Shown in pieces: positions 50,650-60,944 of a DNA stretch of 64,000 nucleotides; the stretch's first letter is position 1; each line of letters opens with the position of its first letter. A program made the translations under genes and the position numbers. The notes under the pieces are model-generated. The model was given only the letters and a program-made list of their open reading frames with translations, did no database searches and had not been told where the DNA came from. The DNA lies in contig JAFDHO010000003.1 in the NCBI GenBank assembly GCA_019308745.1, positions 1 to 64,000 of the forward strand, read 5' to 3'. This DNA comes from Deltaproteobacteria bacterium (GTDB taxonomy: Bacteria; Desulfobacterota; DSM-4660; Desulfatiglandales; HGW-15).

Positions 50650-51816
50650 ATGAAAAAGAAGATTATCCCAGTCTTTTTTGTGGCCCTCCTCGTCGGAGTG
50701 GGCTTACTCGTATACATGGGGCAGAGAAAGACAGAGCTCGAAGAGCTCTATTATTCCGGTATCATCGAGTCCAGGAGGGCGGATCTCGCCTTTCAGGTGA
50801 CCGGGAAGGTTTCCCGGGTCCTGGTGGACGAGGGGGAGGTGGTGAAGAGAGATCAGCTCCTGGCAGAACTGGATCGATCCGAATATCTGGTTCGGAACAA
50901 GATGGCGATGGCCAACCTGGAGGCCGCAAAGAACACCCTGCGTGGGCTGGAAATTGAACTGGAGATCAAGGAAAAAACGCTCCCTGAAGAGGTTGAGCGG
51001 GCAAAGGCGGGTGTCGAGGCGTTGAAGGCAAGGCTGAAGGAGCTCGAGTCCGGTTACCGCGTCCAGGAAGTGGAGCAGGCGAGACAGGCCCTTCTCGCTG
51101 CAAAGGCGGCCATGGATGAGGCAAAAAAGGACAAGGAAAGGCAGGAAAGACTATATCGTACAGGAATAGTCTCGGAGAAATCCCTGGACCTGGCAAAGCT
51201 CAAGTTCGAAACCACGTCCAGGGAGTATAAGCAGGCCAGGCAAAGGCTTAGCCAACTCAGAGAGGGGTTCAGAAAAGAGACCATCCAGACAACGAGGGCC
51301 CGGCTCAAGGAGGCACAGTCCCTCTTGAATCAGGCAGAAAGCAACCTCAAAAGGATAGGCACAGTAAGACAGGACATCGAGGTGGCAAGGTCCAAGGTGC
51401 AGGGCGCTGCAGCAGAAGTTGAATTGGCTGAAACCCTGCTGAGATATACCCAATTGCGTGCGCCCTTCGCTGGGGTCGTTACGAGCAGAAACATAGAACC
51501 CGGAGAAGTCGTATCGCCCGGCCGGGAAGTCATTTCCCTTTCAGACCTATCAACTGTTGACCTCAAGATCTTTGTGGATGAGACAGAGATAGGGAAGGTG
51601 AAACAGGGCCAGCGGGTCGAAGTGAGGATAGACACCTTTCCTGACAGGAGATACCGTGGCACGGTGATCTTTGTCTCACCGGAAGGTGAATTTACTCCAA
51701 AGATGATCCAGACCCAAAAGGAGAGGGTCAAGCTGGTATATCTCGTCAAGGTCTCCATTCCAAACCCCTCCCTGGAACTCAAGCCGGGGATGCCGGCAGA
51801 TGCGTGGCTCAGATAG
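50650..51816 (+). CDS. HlyD family secretion protein (YbhG-like)
   Basis: YYSGIIESRRADLAFQVTGKVSRVLVDEGEVVKRDQLLAELD; APFAGVVTSRNIEPGEVVSPGREVISL. Confidence 0.92.
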   Translation: MKKKIIPVFFVALLVGVGLLVYMGQRKTELEELYYSGIIESRRADLAFQVTGKVSRVLVDEGEVVKRDQLLAELDRSEYLVRNKMAMANLEAAKNTLRGLEIELEIKEKTLPEEVERAKAGVEALKARLKELESGYRVQEVEQARQALLAAKAAMDEAKKDKERQERLYRTGIVSEKSLDLAKLKFETTSREYKQARQRLSQLREGFRKETIQTTRARLKEAQSLLNQAESNLKRIGTVRQDIEVARSKVQGAAAEVELAETLLRYTQLRAPFAGVVTSRNIEPGEVVSPGREVISLSDLSTVDLKIFVDETEIGKVKQGQRVEVRIDTFPDRRYRGTVIFVSPEGEFTPKMIQTQKERVKLVYLVKVSIPNPSLELKPGMPADAWLR

Positions 51817-51840
51817 AAGGTCACGCAGGCCGAGGAATCC

Positions 51841-52593
51841 ATGAATTCCATAGTACAGTTGAAAGACGTGTCAAAGGATTACGGCCCCGTGAGGGCGGTC
51901 AGCCAAGTCAGTCTTGAGATATCACGAGGAAATATATTCGGTCTAATCGGCTCTGACGGGGCTGGGAAGTCTACTCTCCTTCGAATGGTCGCTACCATGA
52001 TCCCGCCCTCCAGCGGACAAATTTTCATCGACGGTCTTGACGTCCGGAGGGAGAAGAACAGGGTAAAACCCCTTATCGGGTATATGCCGCAGCGATTCGG
52101 CCTTTACAGGGACCTTACCGTTGGTGAAAACCTGGCGTTCTTCATGGATATTTTCGGTATTTCGGGCAAGGAGCGGGAGGAACGCAGAGAACTTTATCTG
52201 GGTTTCTCGAACCTCATACCCTTCATCGATCGTTTGGCAGGGGACCTTTCGGGGGGCATGAGGCAGAAGCTGGGCCTGGCCTGTGTATTGGTCCACCATC
52301 CAAAGGTCCTGCTCCTTGATGAGCCTACAAACGGTGTTGACCCCGTGTCGAGACAGGAATTCTGGGAGATACTTCAAGAGATGCGGGGAATGGGAATCAC
52401 CATCATGATATCCACTGCTTACCTGGAAGAAGGTGAGATGTGTGACCATCTGGCCATCATGCACAAGTCCCGAGTCCTTGCCGTGGGCTCACCAGAGGAG
52501 ATCAGGGGTCGGAAACCGGACCTTGAAGAGGCGATGATCAGCAGGATAGGAGCGGTGGACGAGGAGCTGGCCCATGAGGATTTCAGGTTCTGA
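51841..52593 (+). CDS. ABC transporter ATP-binding protein (first of pair)
   Basis: IGSDGAGKSTLLRMVATM; LSGGMRQKLGLACVLVHHPKVLLLDEPTNGVDP. Confidence 0.95.
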   Translation: MNSIVQLKDVSKDYGPVRAVSQVSLEISRGNIFGLIGSDGAGKSTLLRMVATMIPPSSGQIFIDGLDVRREKNRVKPLIGYMPQRFGLYRDLTVGENLAFFMDIFGISGKEREERRELYLGFSNLIPFIDRLAGDLSGGMRQKLGLACVLVHHPKVLLLDEPTNGVDPVSRQEFWEILQEMRGMGITIMISTAYLEEGEMCDHLAIMHKSRVLAVGSPEEIRGRKPDLEEAMISRIGAVDEELAHEDFRF

Positions 52594-53329
52594 TGCCGTC
52601 TATGTCGAGGGCCTCGAGAAAAGGTTCGGGTCTTTTGTGGCCGTTGACAGGATCTCCTTCTCCGTGAAAAGGGGCGAGATATTCGGATTCCTGGGGCCCA
52701 ATGGGGCGGGGAAGTCCACCACCATCCGCATGCTGTGCGGCCTCATAAGGCCGACCTCAGGCACCGGTCGGGTGGCGGGTTACGATATCGGAAAAGAGCC
52801 TGAGCAGATCAAGCAGAAGATCGGGTACATGTCCCAGAAGTTCTCGCTCTACGAAGATATGACGCCCTATGAGAATATCAGATTCTATCTCGGTATTTAC
52901 AACGTGCATCATGACATCTGGCCGGAAAAGGTAGAGTGGGCCCTGAAGATGACCAGGTTGGAGGAGCATAGAATGCGCCTGACCCGTGAATTGCCCCCTG
53001 GGCTCAGACAGAGGCTTGCACTCGGGTGCGCATTGCTGCACTCTCCAGAGATCCTGTTTCTAGACGAACCCACGGCAGGCGTGGATCCTGTTACCCGGCG
53101 CCATTTTTGGAACTTCATTGCCACCCTGGCTGAGCAAGGGGTGACGGTCTTTGTGACCACCCATTACATGGATGAGGCGAGGAACTGCAAAAGGATCGTC
53201 ATGATAAACGAGGGACGAATAGCCGCCATTGGGGGCCCATCGGAGATCATCAGGAGAGTGTTGCCTGATGATCCCCGGGCGGACCTCAATGATGCGTTCC
53301 TGCGCCTGATGTCAAGGGGGCACCGTTGA
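52574..53329 (+). CDS. ABC transporter ATP-binding protein (second of pair)
   Basis: LGPNGAGKSTTIRMLCGLI; LPPGLRQRLALGCALLHSPEILFLDEPTAGVDP. Confidence 0.95.
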   Translation: MRISGSDAVYVEGLEKRFGSFVAVDRISFSVKRGEIFGFLGPNGAGKSTTIRMLCGLIRPTSGTGRVAGYDIGKEPEQIKQKIGYMSQKFSLYEDMTPYENIRFYLGIYNVHHDIWPEKVEWALKMTRLEEHRMRLTRELPPGLRQRLALGCALLHSPEILFLDEPTAGVDPVTRRHFWNFIATLAEQGVTVFVTTHYMDEARNCKRIVMINEGRIAAIGGPSEIIRRVLPDDPRADLNDAFLRLMSRGHR

Positions 53330-54459
53330 ATCCTCTGCAGGTAAGGGCTGTTGCGAGAAAGGAGTTTTACCATCTCATTAGGGATTTTAGGAGCTTGTAT
53401 CTGGCCTTTATCATCCCGATTGCTCTGATTTTGCTCTTCGGCTATGCCCTGAGCTTAGATGTGGAAGACATAAAGACAGTGGTGGTCGACTATGACAGGA
53501 GCGAATTGAGCCGTGACTTTGTCAGCAGGCTCAACGCCTCTTCCTATTTCCATGTCGTCGGGTACCTCCCGGAAACTGGGTTGGCTACAAACTATCTGGA
53601 TCACGCGAAGTCTACCATAGCCCTGATCATACCGCCGGACTGGACCAGGCGGTTAATGGAGGACCGGGAGGCGCCTCTCCAGGTCTTGATTGATGCGAGC
53701 GACCCCAACTATGCGGGTCTGTCCAGAAGCTATGTGATGGCTTTTGTCGAAGAATACAACAGGGGTCGACTTCTGGAATTCCTGAATCGTCAAGGCCTTG
53801 ACGAAATCAGAGAGCCGGTCGAGGGGAGGTTCAGGGTATGGTTCAATGAAGATCTGGAGAGCAGGAACTTTATCGTGCCCGGGATCATCGCAGTCATCAT
53901 CGTTATTGTGGGGGCCCTGCTGACATCGCTGGTGATTGCAAGGGAATACGAGAATGGTACCATGGAGACGATACTGTCCCTCCCTCTCGGAGGAGGCGAG
54001 TTCCTGGTGGGCAAGGCAGTCCCCTATTTCCTGATCGGCCTGACGGATGTCCTAATAGCTGTCCTTATGGGCCAAGTCCTGTACGGGGTGGTTATCAAGT
54101 CCAGCTTTTGGTTGATGGTGCTTGCTTCGTGCCTGTATCTTTCCGTAGCCCTGGGTTTGGGGCTCCTTATCTCCGTGGGGACAAAGTCCCAGCTTGTCGC
54201 CAATCAAGTGGCCATACTTGTGACGTACATGCCGTCCTTTCTCCTGTCAGATTTTGTATTTCCAGTGGAGAACATGCCGAGGGTGCTACAGGGCATCAGC
54301 CACGTTGTTCCTGCCACATACTTCATAGACATACTCAATGGACTGTACCTCAGGAAACTGGGCTTTACACATCTATGGCACGACTATCTGGTGCTCCTGC
54401 TCATGTGCGTGGGCCTCATGGCGATTACACGTCGCCTCTTGAGAAGGGAAGGAATGTAG
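53326..54459 (+). CDS. ABC-2 type permease (YbhS/YbhR-like), TTG start
   Basis: LIRDFRSLYLAFIIPIALILLFGYALSLDVEDIKTVVVDYDRS; ENGTMETILSLP. Confidence 0.93.
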   Translation: MNPLQVRAVARKEFYHLIRDFRSLYLAFIIPIALILLFGYALSLDVEDIKTVVVDYDRSELSRDFVSRLNASSYFHVVGYLPETGLATNYLDHAKSTIALIIPPDWTRRLMEDREAPLQVLIDASDPNYAGLSRSYVMAFVEEYNRGRLLEFLNRQGLDEIREPVEGRFRVWFNEDLESRNFIVPGIIAVIIVIVGALLTSLVIAREYENGTMETILSLPLGGGEFLVGKAVPYFLIGLTDVLIAVLMGQVLYGVVIKSSFWLMVLASCLYLSVALGLGLLISVGTKSQLVANQVAILVTYMPSFLLSDFVFPVENMPRVLQGISHVVPATYFIDILNGLYLRKLGFTHLWHDYLVLLLMCVGLMAITRRLLRREGM

Positions 54460-54460
54460 A

Positions 54461-55582
54461 ATGATCTGGCTTCGGGTCCGGGAACTCGTCAGAAAGGAGT
54501 TTATTCAACTATTCAGGGACAAAAAGAACAGGCCTCTCCTGGTTGTTGCTCCCTTTGTGCAACTGCTCATGTTCGGATACGTCGTCACGACAGACGTGAG
54601 GGATGTCAAGGTAGGTGTGGTGGATCTTTCCCGCAGCGTTGAAAGCCGCAGACTCCTGGATGCCCTTGATGCCAACAGGACCTTCCGGATCACCCATAGG
54701 GTGGGAGATTTCAAGGCGCTGGAACGGCTCCTCCTGAAGAGGCGTGTAAATATTGCCATGAGGATCCCGCCGGATTTCGCGAGGCGGATCAGGGAGAAGG
54801 ATTCCGGACAGGTTCAGATCCTGGTGGACGGAAGCATGAGCAACATGGCCTCTGTTCGGATCGCCTATACGGCCCTTGTCTTGAACCGTTTCAACCAGGA
54901 ATTCCTTGAGGAACTCTACGCCAGGAAACTCGAATACGGTAAGGTGGATACCCGCTTGAGGACATGGTACAATCCCAACCTGGAAAGCAGGAATTTCTAT
55001 GTGCCTGCCATCGTCGCCGTACTGGTAATGATTCTGTCCCTCTTGCTGACATCCATGGCCATCATCAGGGAAAAGGAAAAGGGGACCATGGAACAATTGA
55101 TAGTCACCCCTCTTCGCCCGGTGGAGTTCATCATTGGTAAGACGGCTCCCTATATAGTCATTGCCCTTGGCCAGATGGTCCTGGTAACTGCATTTGCGGT
55201 ACTGTGGTTTTCGATCCCCTTTCGGGGTAGTGTGGTCCTCATTTTTGTCGGGACATGCCTCTTTCTCTTGAGCACCCTGGGAATTGGGCTCTTTATCTCC
55301 ACCATTTCCTCTACCCAGCAGCAGGCCATGATGACCACCTTCTTTTTCGTGCTGCCCTTCTTCATGTTCAGCGGTTTCGTCTTTCCCATTGCCAACATGC
55401 CAATGCCTGTTCGATGGATAGCCTACCTGAATCCCTTGATGTACTTCCTGATCATTGTAAGGGGGGTCTTTCTAAAGGGCGTGGGATTTCAGGTGTTGTG
55501 GCCCCAGTTCTTTGCCATGTGCGCTATCGGCGTGGCTGTGTTCTTTGGCGCCGTAAATCGTTTTAAAAAGCGGCTTGACTAA
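54461..55582 (+). CDS. ABC-2 type permease (YbhS/YbhR-like)
   Basis: RKEFIQLFRDKKNRPLLVVAPFVQLLMFGYVVTTDVRDVKVGVVDLSRS; KGTMEQLIVTPLRPVEFIIGK. Confidence 0.94.
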   Translation: MIWLRVRELVRKEFIQLFRDKKNRPLLVVAPFVQLLMFGYVVTTDVRDVKVGVVDLSRSVESRRLLDALDANRTFRITHRVGDFKALERLLLKRRVNIAMRIPPDFARRIREKDSGQVQILVDGSMSNMASVRIAYTALVLNRFNQEFLEELYARKLEYGKVDTRLRTWYNPNLESRNFYVPAIVAVLVMILSLLLTSMAIIREKEKGTMEQLIVTPLRPVEFIIGKTAPYIVIALGQMVLVTAFAVLWFSIPFRGSVVLIFVGTCLFLLSTLGIGLFISTISSTQQQAMMTTFFFVLPFFMFSGFVFPIANMPMPVRWIAYLNPLMYFLIIVRGVFLKGVGFQVLWPQFFAMCAIGVAVFFGAVNRFKKRLD

Positions 55583-56079
55583 GAGGCATCTGGTACTTCC
55601 CAATCGGCGCGTCTTTACCAACCCAAGGACCAAAACGGGCCGTTGACCAGGACATGCCCCGTTTGTTCAACCCTTTTGTGGGTCACCTGAGATCATCTGC
55701 CGCCCCTTGGGAGGTCTTTTCACAAGGCCCTGTCAAATCCCTCACCAGCCACCCGTGGCAACCCAATCAGAAAGAGTCCCCATAAGTCGCTGAACCGGAA
55801 GCAAGCCAACAGGGCTTTCCTTCTGGTGGAAACCTCGGATCCCCTTCATTGACAGGTTGTTTTTTTTGAGCTAAAATTAACAAAATTAACGAGTAATTAT
55901 AAGAGTCCAGAGGAGGGCCCCTCAAATTATGGGGCTCAAGTGTGCCGGGAACCCGATTGGGAGGCCTCAAGGGGGCTTGTTGTGTCGTAGGCGGTCTCCA
56001 TGGGTGGGGAGCGGTCGCGGGCTCGAGGCCCCCCTTAGATTCTTACCGGTTCAAGCCCATTGGGATCACGGGATGTGGG

Positions 56080-57678
56080 ATGATGTCCGAAGTCCACGTT
56101 CGTACTGGGGATAATCCCTCAGGGAAAGGTATGGCAGATACTGCGGAGACATTGAAAGACAACACTTGGCCTGAAAGGAGACGCGGGGCTGACAGGCGGT
56201 CTGGCGAGGAGCGGAGGAAAAGGCAAGAAGCAACGGATTTCGAAGACAGAAGAAGCGGTAAGGATCGCCGGTTGGGAGACCGCCGTATAGGGAGCATCAG
56301 GATCCCCATCTTTGCAAAACTCGCCCTCTTGTCCACCCTGCTCATCTTCCTGATAATACTGAGCACGAGTTTCTTTCTCTTGGAAAGGCAAAAGAGACAG
56401 TTTGTCGGTCAATTGATCAATCTGGGAGAAAGCCTGGTGCGAATAGTGAGCAATAATTCGAGGGACAAGCTTTTGGGAGAGGAGGACCTGGCCCTTTTCC
56501 AGCTCGTGAATGATGTTTCACAGAACGAACAGGTCATCTACGCCCTGATTGTGGATCACAGAAATGTCATAAGGGCGCACAGCCGAATAGAAGAGGTCAA
56601 TAAGGCCTACTCGCCCCCAAAGATAAGAAAGGTCCTTCACAGGGCCAAGGACGTGATGACAGGTTATATCAGCCAAGAGGGTGAGGGTGCGCTCTTCTTT
56701 CGGAAACCGATTATCTACCAGGATATCAACGTCGGACAGGTTTATCTGGCCATTACCCAGGAAAAGGTCCTCCAGAACATAGAAGACGCAAGGGATTTTA
56801 CCTGGCTCCTTACGGCGCTGATTACCCTGTTGGGCATTCCCCTGAGCCTGATCCTGAGCATGTATTTTTCAAAGCCCATTAGGCAACTGGGCGAAGGTAC
56901 AAGGGCTTTGGGGATGGGGCAGTTCGATCACAGGGTAAAGATCAAGCGAAATGACGAGCTGGGGGATTTGGCCTATGCCTTCAATCGGATGGCAGAGGAC
57001 TTGGAACTAAAGGAGAAGATAAAGGACTCCTTTGGGAGATATGTTACCCCCGAAATAGTGGAAAAGATCCTTGCAAATCCGGACAACAAATGGTTGAAGG
57101 GGGCTAAGGTAGAGGTCACGGTCCTGTTTGCGGACATCCGGGGTTTTACGACCCTGTCAGAGAAGAAGGATCCTGAAGGTATCGTGGATGTGCTCAACGC
57201 CTATTTCTCAGAGGTCACCGAGGCAGTGATGAGGCACGGGGGGCACATTAACAAGTTCGTGGGTGACGAGGCCATGGCCATATTTGGGGCTCCTGTCTCG
57301 AACCCCATGCACGCCCGGGCCGCGGTCAAATCCGCCCTGGAGATACAAGAGTGTATTTCCAGGCTGAATAGAGAGGACAAGTTTGGCAAGGAAGTGATAC
57401 AAGTCGGCATAGGAATCAACACGGGGGAGATGGTTGCCGGTAATCTGGGGTCTCCAAGGAGAATGGAATACACGGTCATAGGGGACAATGTCAACGTGGC
57501 CTCACGAATCACATCCATGGCAAAAGAAGGCGAGATACTGATCAGTAGCAGCACCCACGAGTTGACCGCCGGCCTCAATGAATTCCTGTACGAGGAGGTC
57601 GGGAGGGTCATGGTGAGGGGGAGGCAGGAAGGTGTCAGGATCTTCAGGGTGCTCGGACTGTTGGAAGAGGAAGATTAG
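56080..57678 (+). CDS. HAMP-domain adenylate/guanylate cyclase (class III); exact start uncertain
   Basis: ALGMGQFDHRVKIKRNDELGDLAYAFNRMAEDLE; VTVLFADIRGFTTLSEK; HINKFVGDEAMAIFGAP. Confidence 0.93.
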   Translation: MMSEVHVRTGDNPSGKGMADTAETLKDNTWPERRRGADRRSGEERRKRQEATDFEDRRSGKDRRLGDRRIGSIRIPIFAKLALLSTLLIFLIILSTSFFLLERQKRQFVGQLINLGESLVRIVSNNSRDKLLGEEDLALFQLVNDVSQNEQVIYALIVDHRNVIRAHSRIEEVNKAYSPPKIRKVLHRAKDVMTGYISQEGEGALFFRKPIIYQDINVGQVYLAITQEKVLQNIEDARDFTWLLTALITLLGIPLSLILSMYFSKPIRQLGEGTRALGMGQFDHRVKIKRNDELGDLAYAFNRMAEDLELKEKIKDSFGRYVTPEIVEKILANPDNKWLKGAKVEVTVLFADIRGFTTLSEKKDPEGIVDVLNAYFSEVTEAVMRHGGHINKFVGDEAMAIFGAPVSNPMHARAAVKSALEIQECISRLNREDKFGKEVIQVGIGINTGEMVAGNLGSPRRMEYTVIGDNVNVASRITSMAKEGEILISSSTHELTAGLNEFLYEEVGRVMVRGRQEGVRIFRVLGLLEEED

Positions 57679-57681
57679 CCC

Positions 57682-58746
57682 ATGGAAGAAAGAGTCAGGC
57701 TCCGGCCAAGACCACCGCTGATTCTCTCAGTGGTCCTCGTGACAGGCCTATGGCTGAACGGGTGCACCCCCTTGGAATCCGGCAGGGTTGCCGACCTCTT
57801 TCCCGTATCTGGGGAAAAGGGGGGCTTGACATTCAAATCAGAGGACTATGTGGTTTACAGATTGCAGGGGTGGGAGACGGCAGCGGATTTGGCTGAAACC
57901 TTCCTGGGGAGTCGCGAAAAGGCCTGGATAGTCGAAGATGTAAATAGAGATGTGCCCTACCAGAAGGGGAGATATGTCGTCATTCCCCTAAAGGAGGAAG
58001 AGAAGGGGGGGCTATGGCCCGAAGGATACCAGGTCGTCCCCATTCTCTGTTACCATGGATTCGGCGAGGATAAGGGCGCGTCCCTTTCCGTTTCTCCGAA
58101 GTCCTTTGAACAACAGATGAAATACTTAAGGGCCCACAACTACAGGGTGATAGGACTGAAAGACTTGAAGGAGTTCCTGGGATACCGGAAGAGGATACCC
58201 GAGCGATCGGTCGTCATTACAGTGGATGACGGCTACCGGTCATTCTATGATGTTGCTCTTCCCGTACTGAGGAAATATGGTTTCCAGGCCACCATATTCA
58301 TATATGCCGAATTCATAGGTCAATCCAAGAATGCGCTGGGCTGGGATCAACTCAAGGAGATTAAGGGGCTGGGCTTCGAGATAGGATCCCACGGACTCTC
58401 CCATGATGATTTGACCAAACAGAGGCCGGGCGAGGGCGAGGAGCAATACTTGGAGCGGCTCAGAAAGGAACTTACCGAATCCAAGAGGGTGATAGATGGG
58501 AGGTTGAACCAAGATACTGAGGCCTTTGCCTATCCGTACGGCAAGGCCAGTCCTCGGCTCTTGATAATGGCCGAGCAAGCCGGTTACAAACTTGGCCTCA
58601 CGGTCCAGCCCGGAAGCAACCCTTTCTTTTCAGACCCCATGGCTTTGAAGAGGAACCAAATTGTGAAGGGAGAAATGGGCCCCTTCATAGCCAAGCTCGT
58701 GGTCTTCAAGAAGTTTTCCTTGCGTGAGAACAGCGGTGAGAATTAG
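57682..58746 (+). CDS. Polysaccharide deacetylase family lipoprotein
   Basis: LNGCTPLES lipobox; PILCYHGFGEDK; VVITVDDGYRSFYDVALPVLRKYGFQATIFI. Confidence 0.92.
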   Translation: MEERVRLRPRPPLILSVVLVTGLWLNGCTPLESGRVADLFPVSGEKGGLTFKSEDYVVYRLQGWETAADLAETFLGSREKAWIVEDVNRDVPYQKGRYVVIPLKEEEKGGLWPEGYQVVPILCYHGFGEDKGASLSVSPKSFEQQMKYLRAHNYRVIGLKDLKEFLGYRKRIPERSVVITVDDGYRSFYDVALPVLRKYGFQATIFIYAEFIGQSKNALGWDQLKEIKGLGFEIGSHGLSHDDLTKQRPGEGEEQYLERLRKELTESKRVIDGRLNQDTEAFAYPYGKASPRLLIMAEQAGYKLGLTVQPGSNPFFSDPMALKRNQIVKGEMGPFIAKLVVFKKFSLRENSGEN

Positions 58747-59920
58747 CATCTATATATCTGTGGGTGTCCTGCTTTTCCTCTTGAGCGGCTGCGGAACCGG
58801 GAGACAGGCATGGGCGCCCCCTGAAAGTGCAGGAGATAGGCTCGCAACAGAATACCTCAAGAAGGCCCATGAGTATGAACGAAAGGCCGACATGGTCCGG
58901 GCCTATCGGTATTTCAAACTGGCCCGTACGGTGGCACCATCGAGAAGCGAGGCCGTTGAAGGGGTCAAACGCCTTGAGAGAGAACTTCGCCGTTTGGCCA
59001 CCGCACATTACGAAAAGGGGATGAGATATCAGCGGCAAGGGAAATACGGTATGGCACGGCACCAGTTCTTGATTGCCCTGAGGCTTCGGCCGGGATATGC
59101 CGATGTGGTGGAGCTGCTGACAGAGAGGAAAAGGTTCAGGACAAAAAGATATGTCGAGCACACTATCAGGCCCGGGGAGAGCCTTTCCAAGATCGCAAAG
59201 CTCTATTATGGAGACGTCACGAAATTTCCCATCATAGCCCAGTACAACAACTTGACGGATGCCACAAGAATAAGAGCGGGCCAGAGGATCAAAGTTCCCG
59301 AGATAGAGGGCTTGGAGTTCCTGGTTGAAGAGGAGCAGATAGAGGCAGAGAAACAGTACTTTTATGACCAGGGCCAGTGGGATTGGGAAAGTTCCTTGCT
59401 TGAAACCGGATCGGCTCCCCTTCCGGAAGATCCAGGGGGCCTGCAGACGGCCTTCTACAGGGACTACGGAAAGGATCTGTTTAAGAAAGGGATGTACAAT
59501 GAGGCAATACGAGAATTTCGTAAAGTCCTGGATGTGTATCCCAGGGACAAGACAGCCCTTGAATACAGCTCAAGGGCTCATTTCCTAATAGCCACATCCC
59601 TCTTGGAGAAGAAAGAGTACCTGCCGGCCCGTGATGAGTTCAAAAGGGCCCTGGGATACAACCGAGACTGCCGCCAGTGCCAACGGCTGATGAAGAAGAG
59701 CGAGAATCTCTACAAGGAGCACCACTACAAGAGGGGCATGAAATACTACGGGGAGGAAAAGCTGGTAGAGGCGATGGGGGAGTGGGAACTGGTAAAGAAG
59801 ATCGATCCCAATTACAAGAGACTTGACTACTTGATCAAGAAGGCCAAGAACATTCTGGAAAAACTGGAAGAGATAAGGGAGTCAAAGGAGAAGGGAGAGG
59901 AAAAGAACGTTTCAAACTAG
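58724..59920 (+). CDS. LysM + TPR lipoprotein
   Basis: LLSGCGTG lipobox; HTIRPGESLSKIAKLYYGDVTKFPIIAQYNNLTDATRIRAGQRIKVP. Confidence 0.9.
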   Translation: MRTAVRISIYISVGVLLFLLSGCGTGRQAWAPPESAGDRLATEYLKKAHEYERKADMVRAYRYFKLARTVAPSRSEAVEGVKRLERELRRLATAHYEKGMRYQRQGKYGMARHQFLIALRLRPGYADVVELLTERKRFRTKRYVEHTIRPGESLSKIAKLYYGDVTKFPIIAQYNNLTDATRIRAGQRIKVPEIEGLEFLVEEEQIEAEKQYFYDQGQWDWESSLLETGSAPLPEDPGGLQTAFYRDYGKDLFKKGMYNEAIREFRKVLDVYPRDKTALEYSSRAHFLIATSLLEKKEYLPARDEFKRALGYNRDCRQCQRLMKKSENLYKEHHYKRGMKYYGEEKLVEAMGEWELVKKIDPNYKRLDYLIKKAKNILEKLEEIRESKEKGEEKNVSN

Positions 59921-59974
59921 ACGAATAGATCGATCAGAGGGCGTAGGGATTCGAAGTCTCCAAAATGCACTGTG

Positions 59975-60655
59975 TCACCTCTTCCGGAGCAAGACATAGA
60001 TCGCCCCGGCACCTCCATCATAGGGTCTGGCAGTGGCAAAGGCCAAGACGATCTTCCTCACCGGACCGCGACTCAACCATCGAGGCAGGCCTTCCTTGAG
60101 TACCGGGAAGCTATCCGGGGAATTGAGCCCCCTCCCGTGCACGATGAGGACGCATCTCCGCCCCAAGCTCCGACTTCTTACCAAGAAATCCCTCACGGCC
60201 CTCTCCGCCTCCTGTCTGGTCAGGCCGTGGAGATCTATATAGTCTTGCACAGGGAACTGGCCCATCTTCAGACGCTTCATGAGCTTGCGGCTAAAGCCCT
60301 TCACTGAGCCTTCGATGTATTCATCGCTAAAGGAGATGTCCATTTCAATGGATCCCTCAAGGAGCCGGTGGAGATGATTGAGGCCATCTCTTTTGTCGTC
60401 CGGCGGGGGATGGGCAGGCTTGATATTGGGCTGAGGGGCTTTCAAGATCTTCCTCTTGGGTCCGTCCAGGGGTGTCACATCCGAGATGGCCTTGAGGAAA
60501 TAGTCTTCATCGTTCTGCGGGGCCTCCGGGGTAGGAGGTCTCTTTGTCTCCTCCTCTTGGATTTGTCCCCGGGCCCTTTCAATCCTCTCGCGGAGATCTT
60601 TGAAAGCAGGGTTGAAATTGGCTTTCTTCTTTTTCATCGCAGTAATTTCCCGCAC
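59975..60655 (-). CDS. Smr/MutS2-family domain protein
   Basis: YIDLHGLTRQEAERAVRDFLVRSRSLGRRCVLIVHGRGLNSPDSFPVLKEGLPRWL. Confidence 0.9.
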   Translation of the reverse strand: MREITAMKKKKANFNPAFKDLRERIERARGQIQEEETKRPPTPEAPQNDEDYFLKAISDVTPLDGPKRKILKAPQPNIKPAHPPPDDKRDGLNHLHRLLEGSIEMDISFSDEYIEGSVKGFSRKLMKRLKMGQFPVQDYIDLHGLTRQEAERAVRDFLVRSRSLGRRCVLIVHGRGLNSPDSFPVLKEGLPRWLSRGPVRKIVLAFATARPYDGGAGAIYVLLRKR

Positions 60656-60944
60656 AAGGGTCGGAGAGGTTCCCCTTGGGATCAGAAAGACTTGATTTTG
60701 ATTGGATTATAACATAAATACATGTTGTTCGGTAGGCCCGATCAGGTATCAAGGGTTGCCCTCTAACTCCCGGGGCAGTGGGGTCGCGGATTGAGTAATG
60801 CCGAGGTTGCTGTTGGGAGACCGTGTGTCTCCGGTGGAATCGGGCAATGGTCTGTCAAGAAGTGAGGAGGGTGGAGCAGAAGGAATCCCTGGATTGCTGC
60901 ATGGTCTTGCGTGGAGATATGGGCCATGGTGTCGGAGGGGCGAA

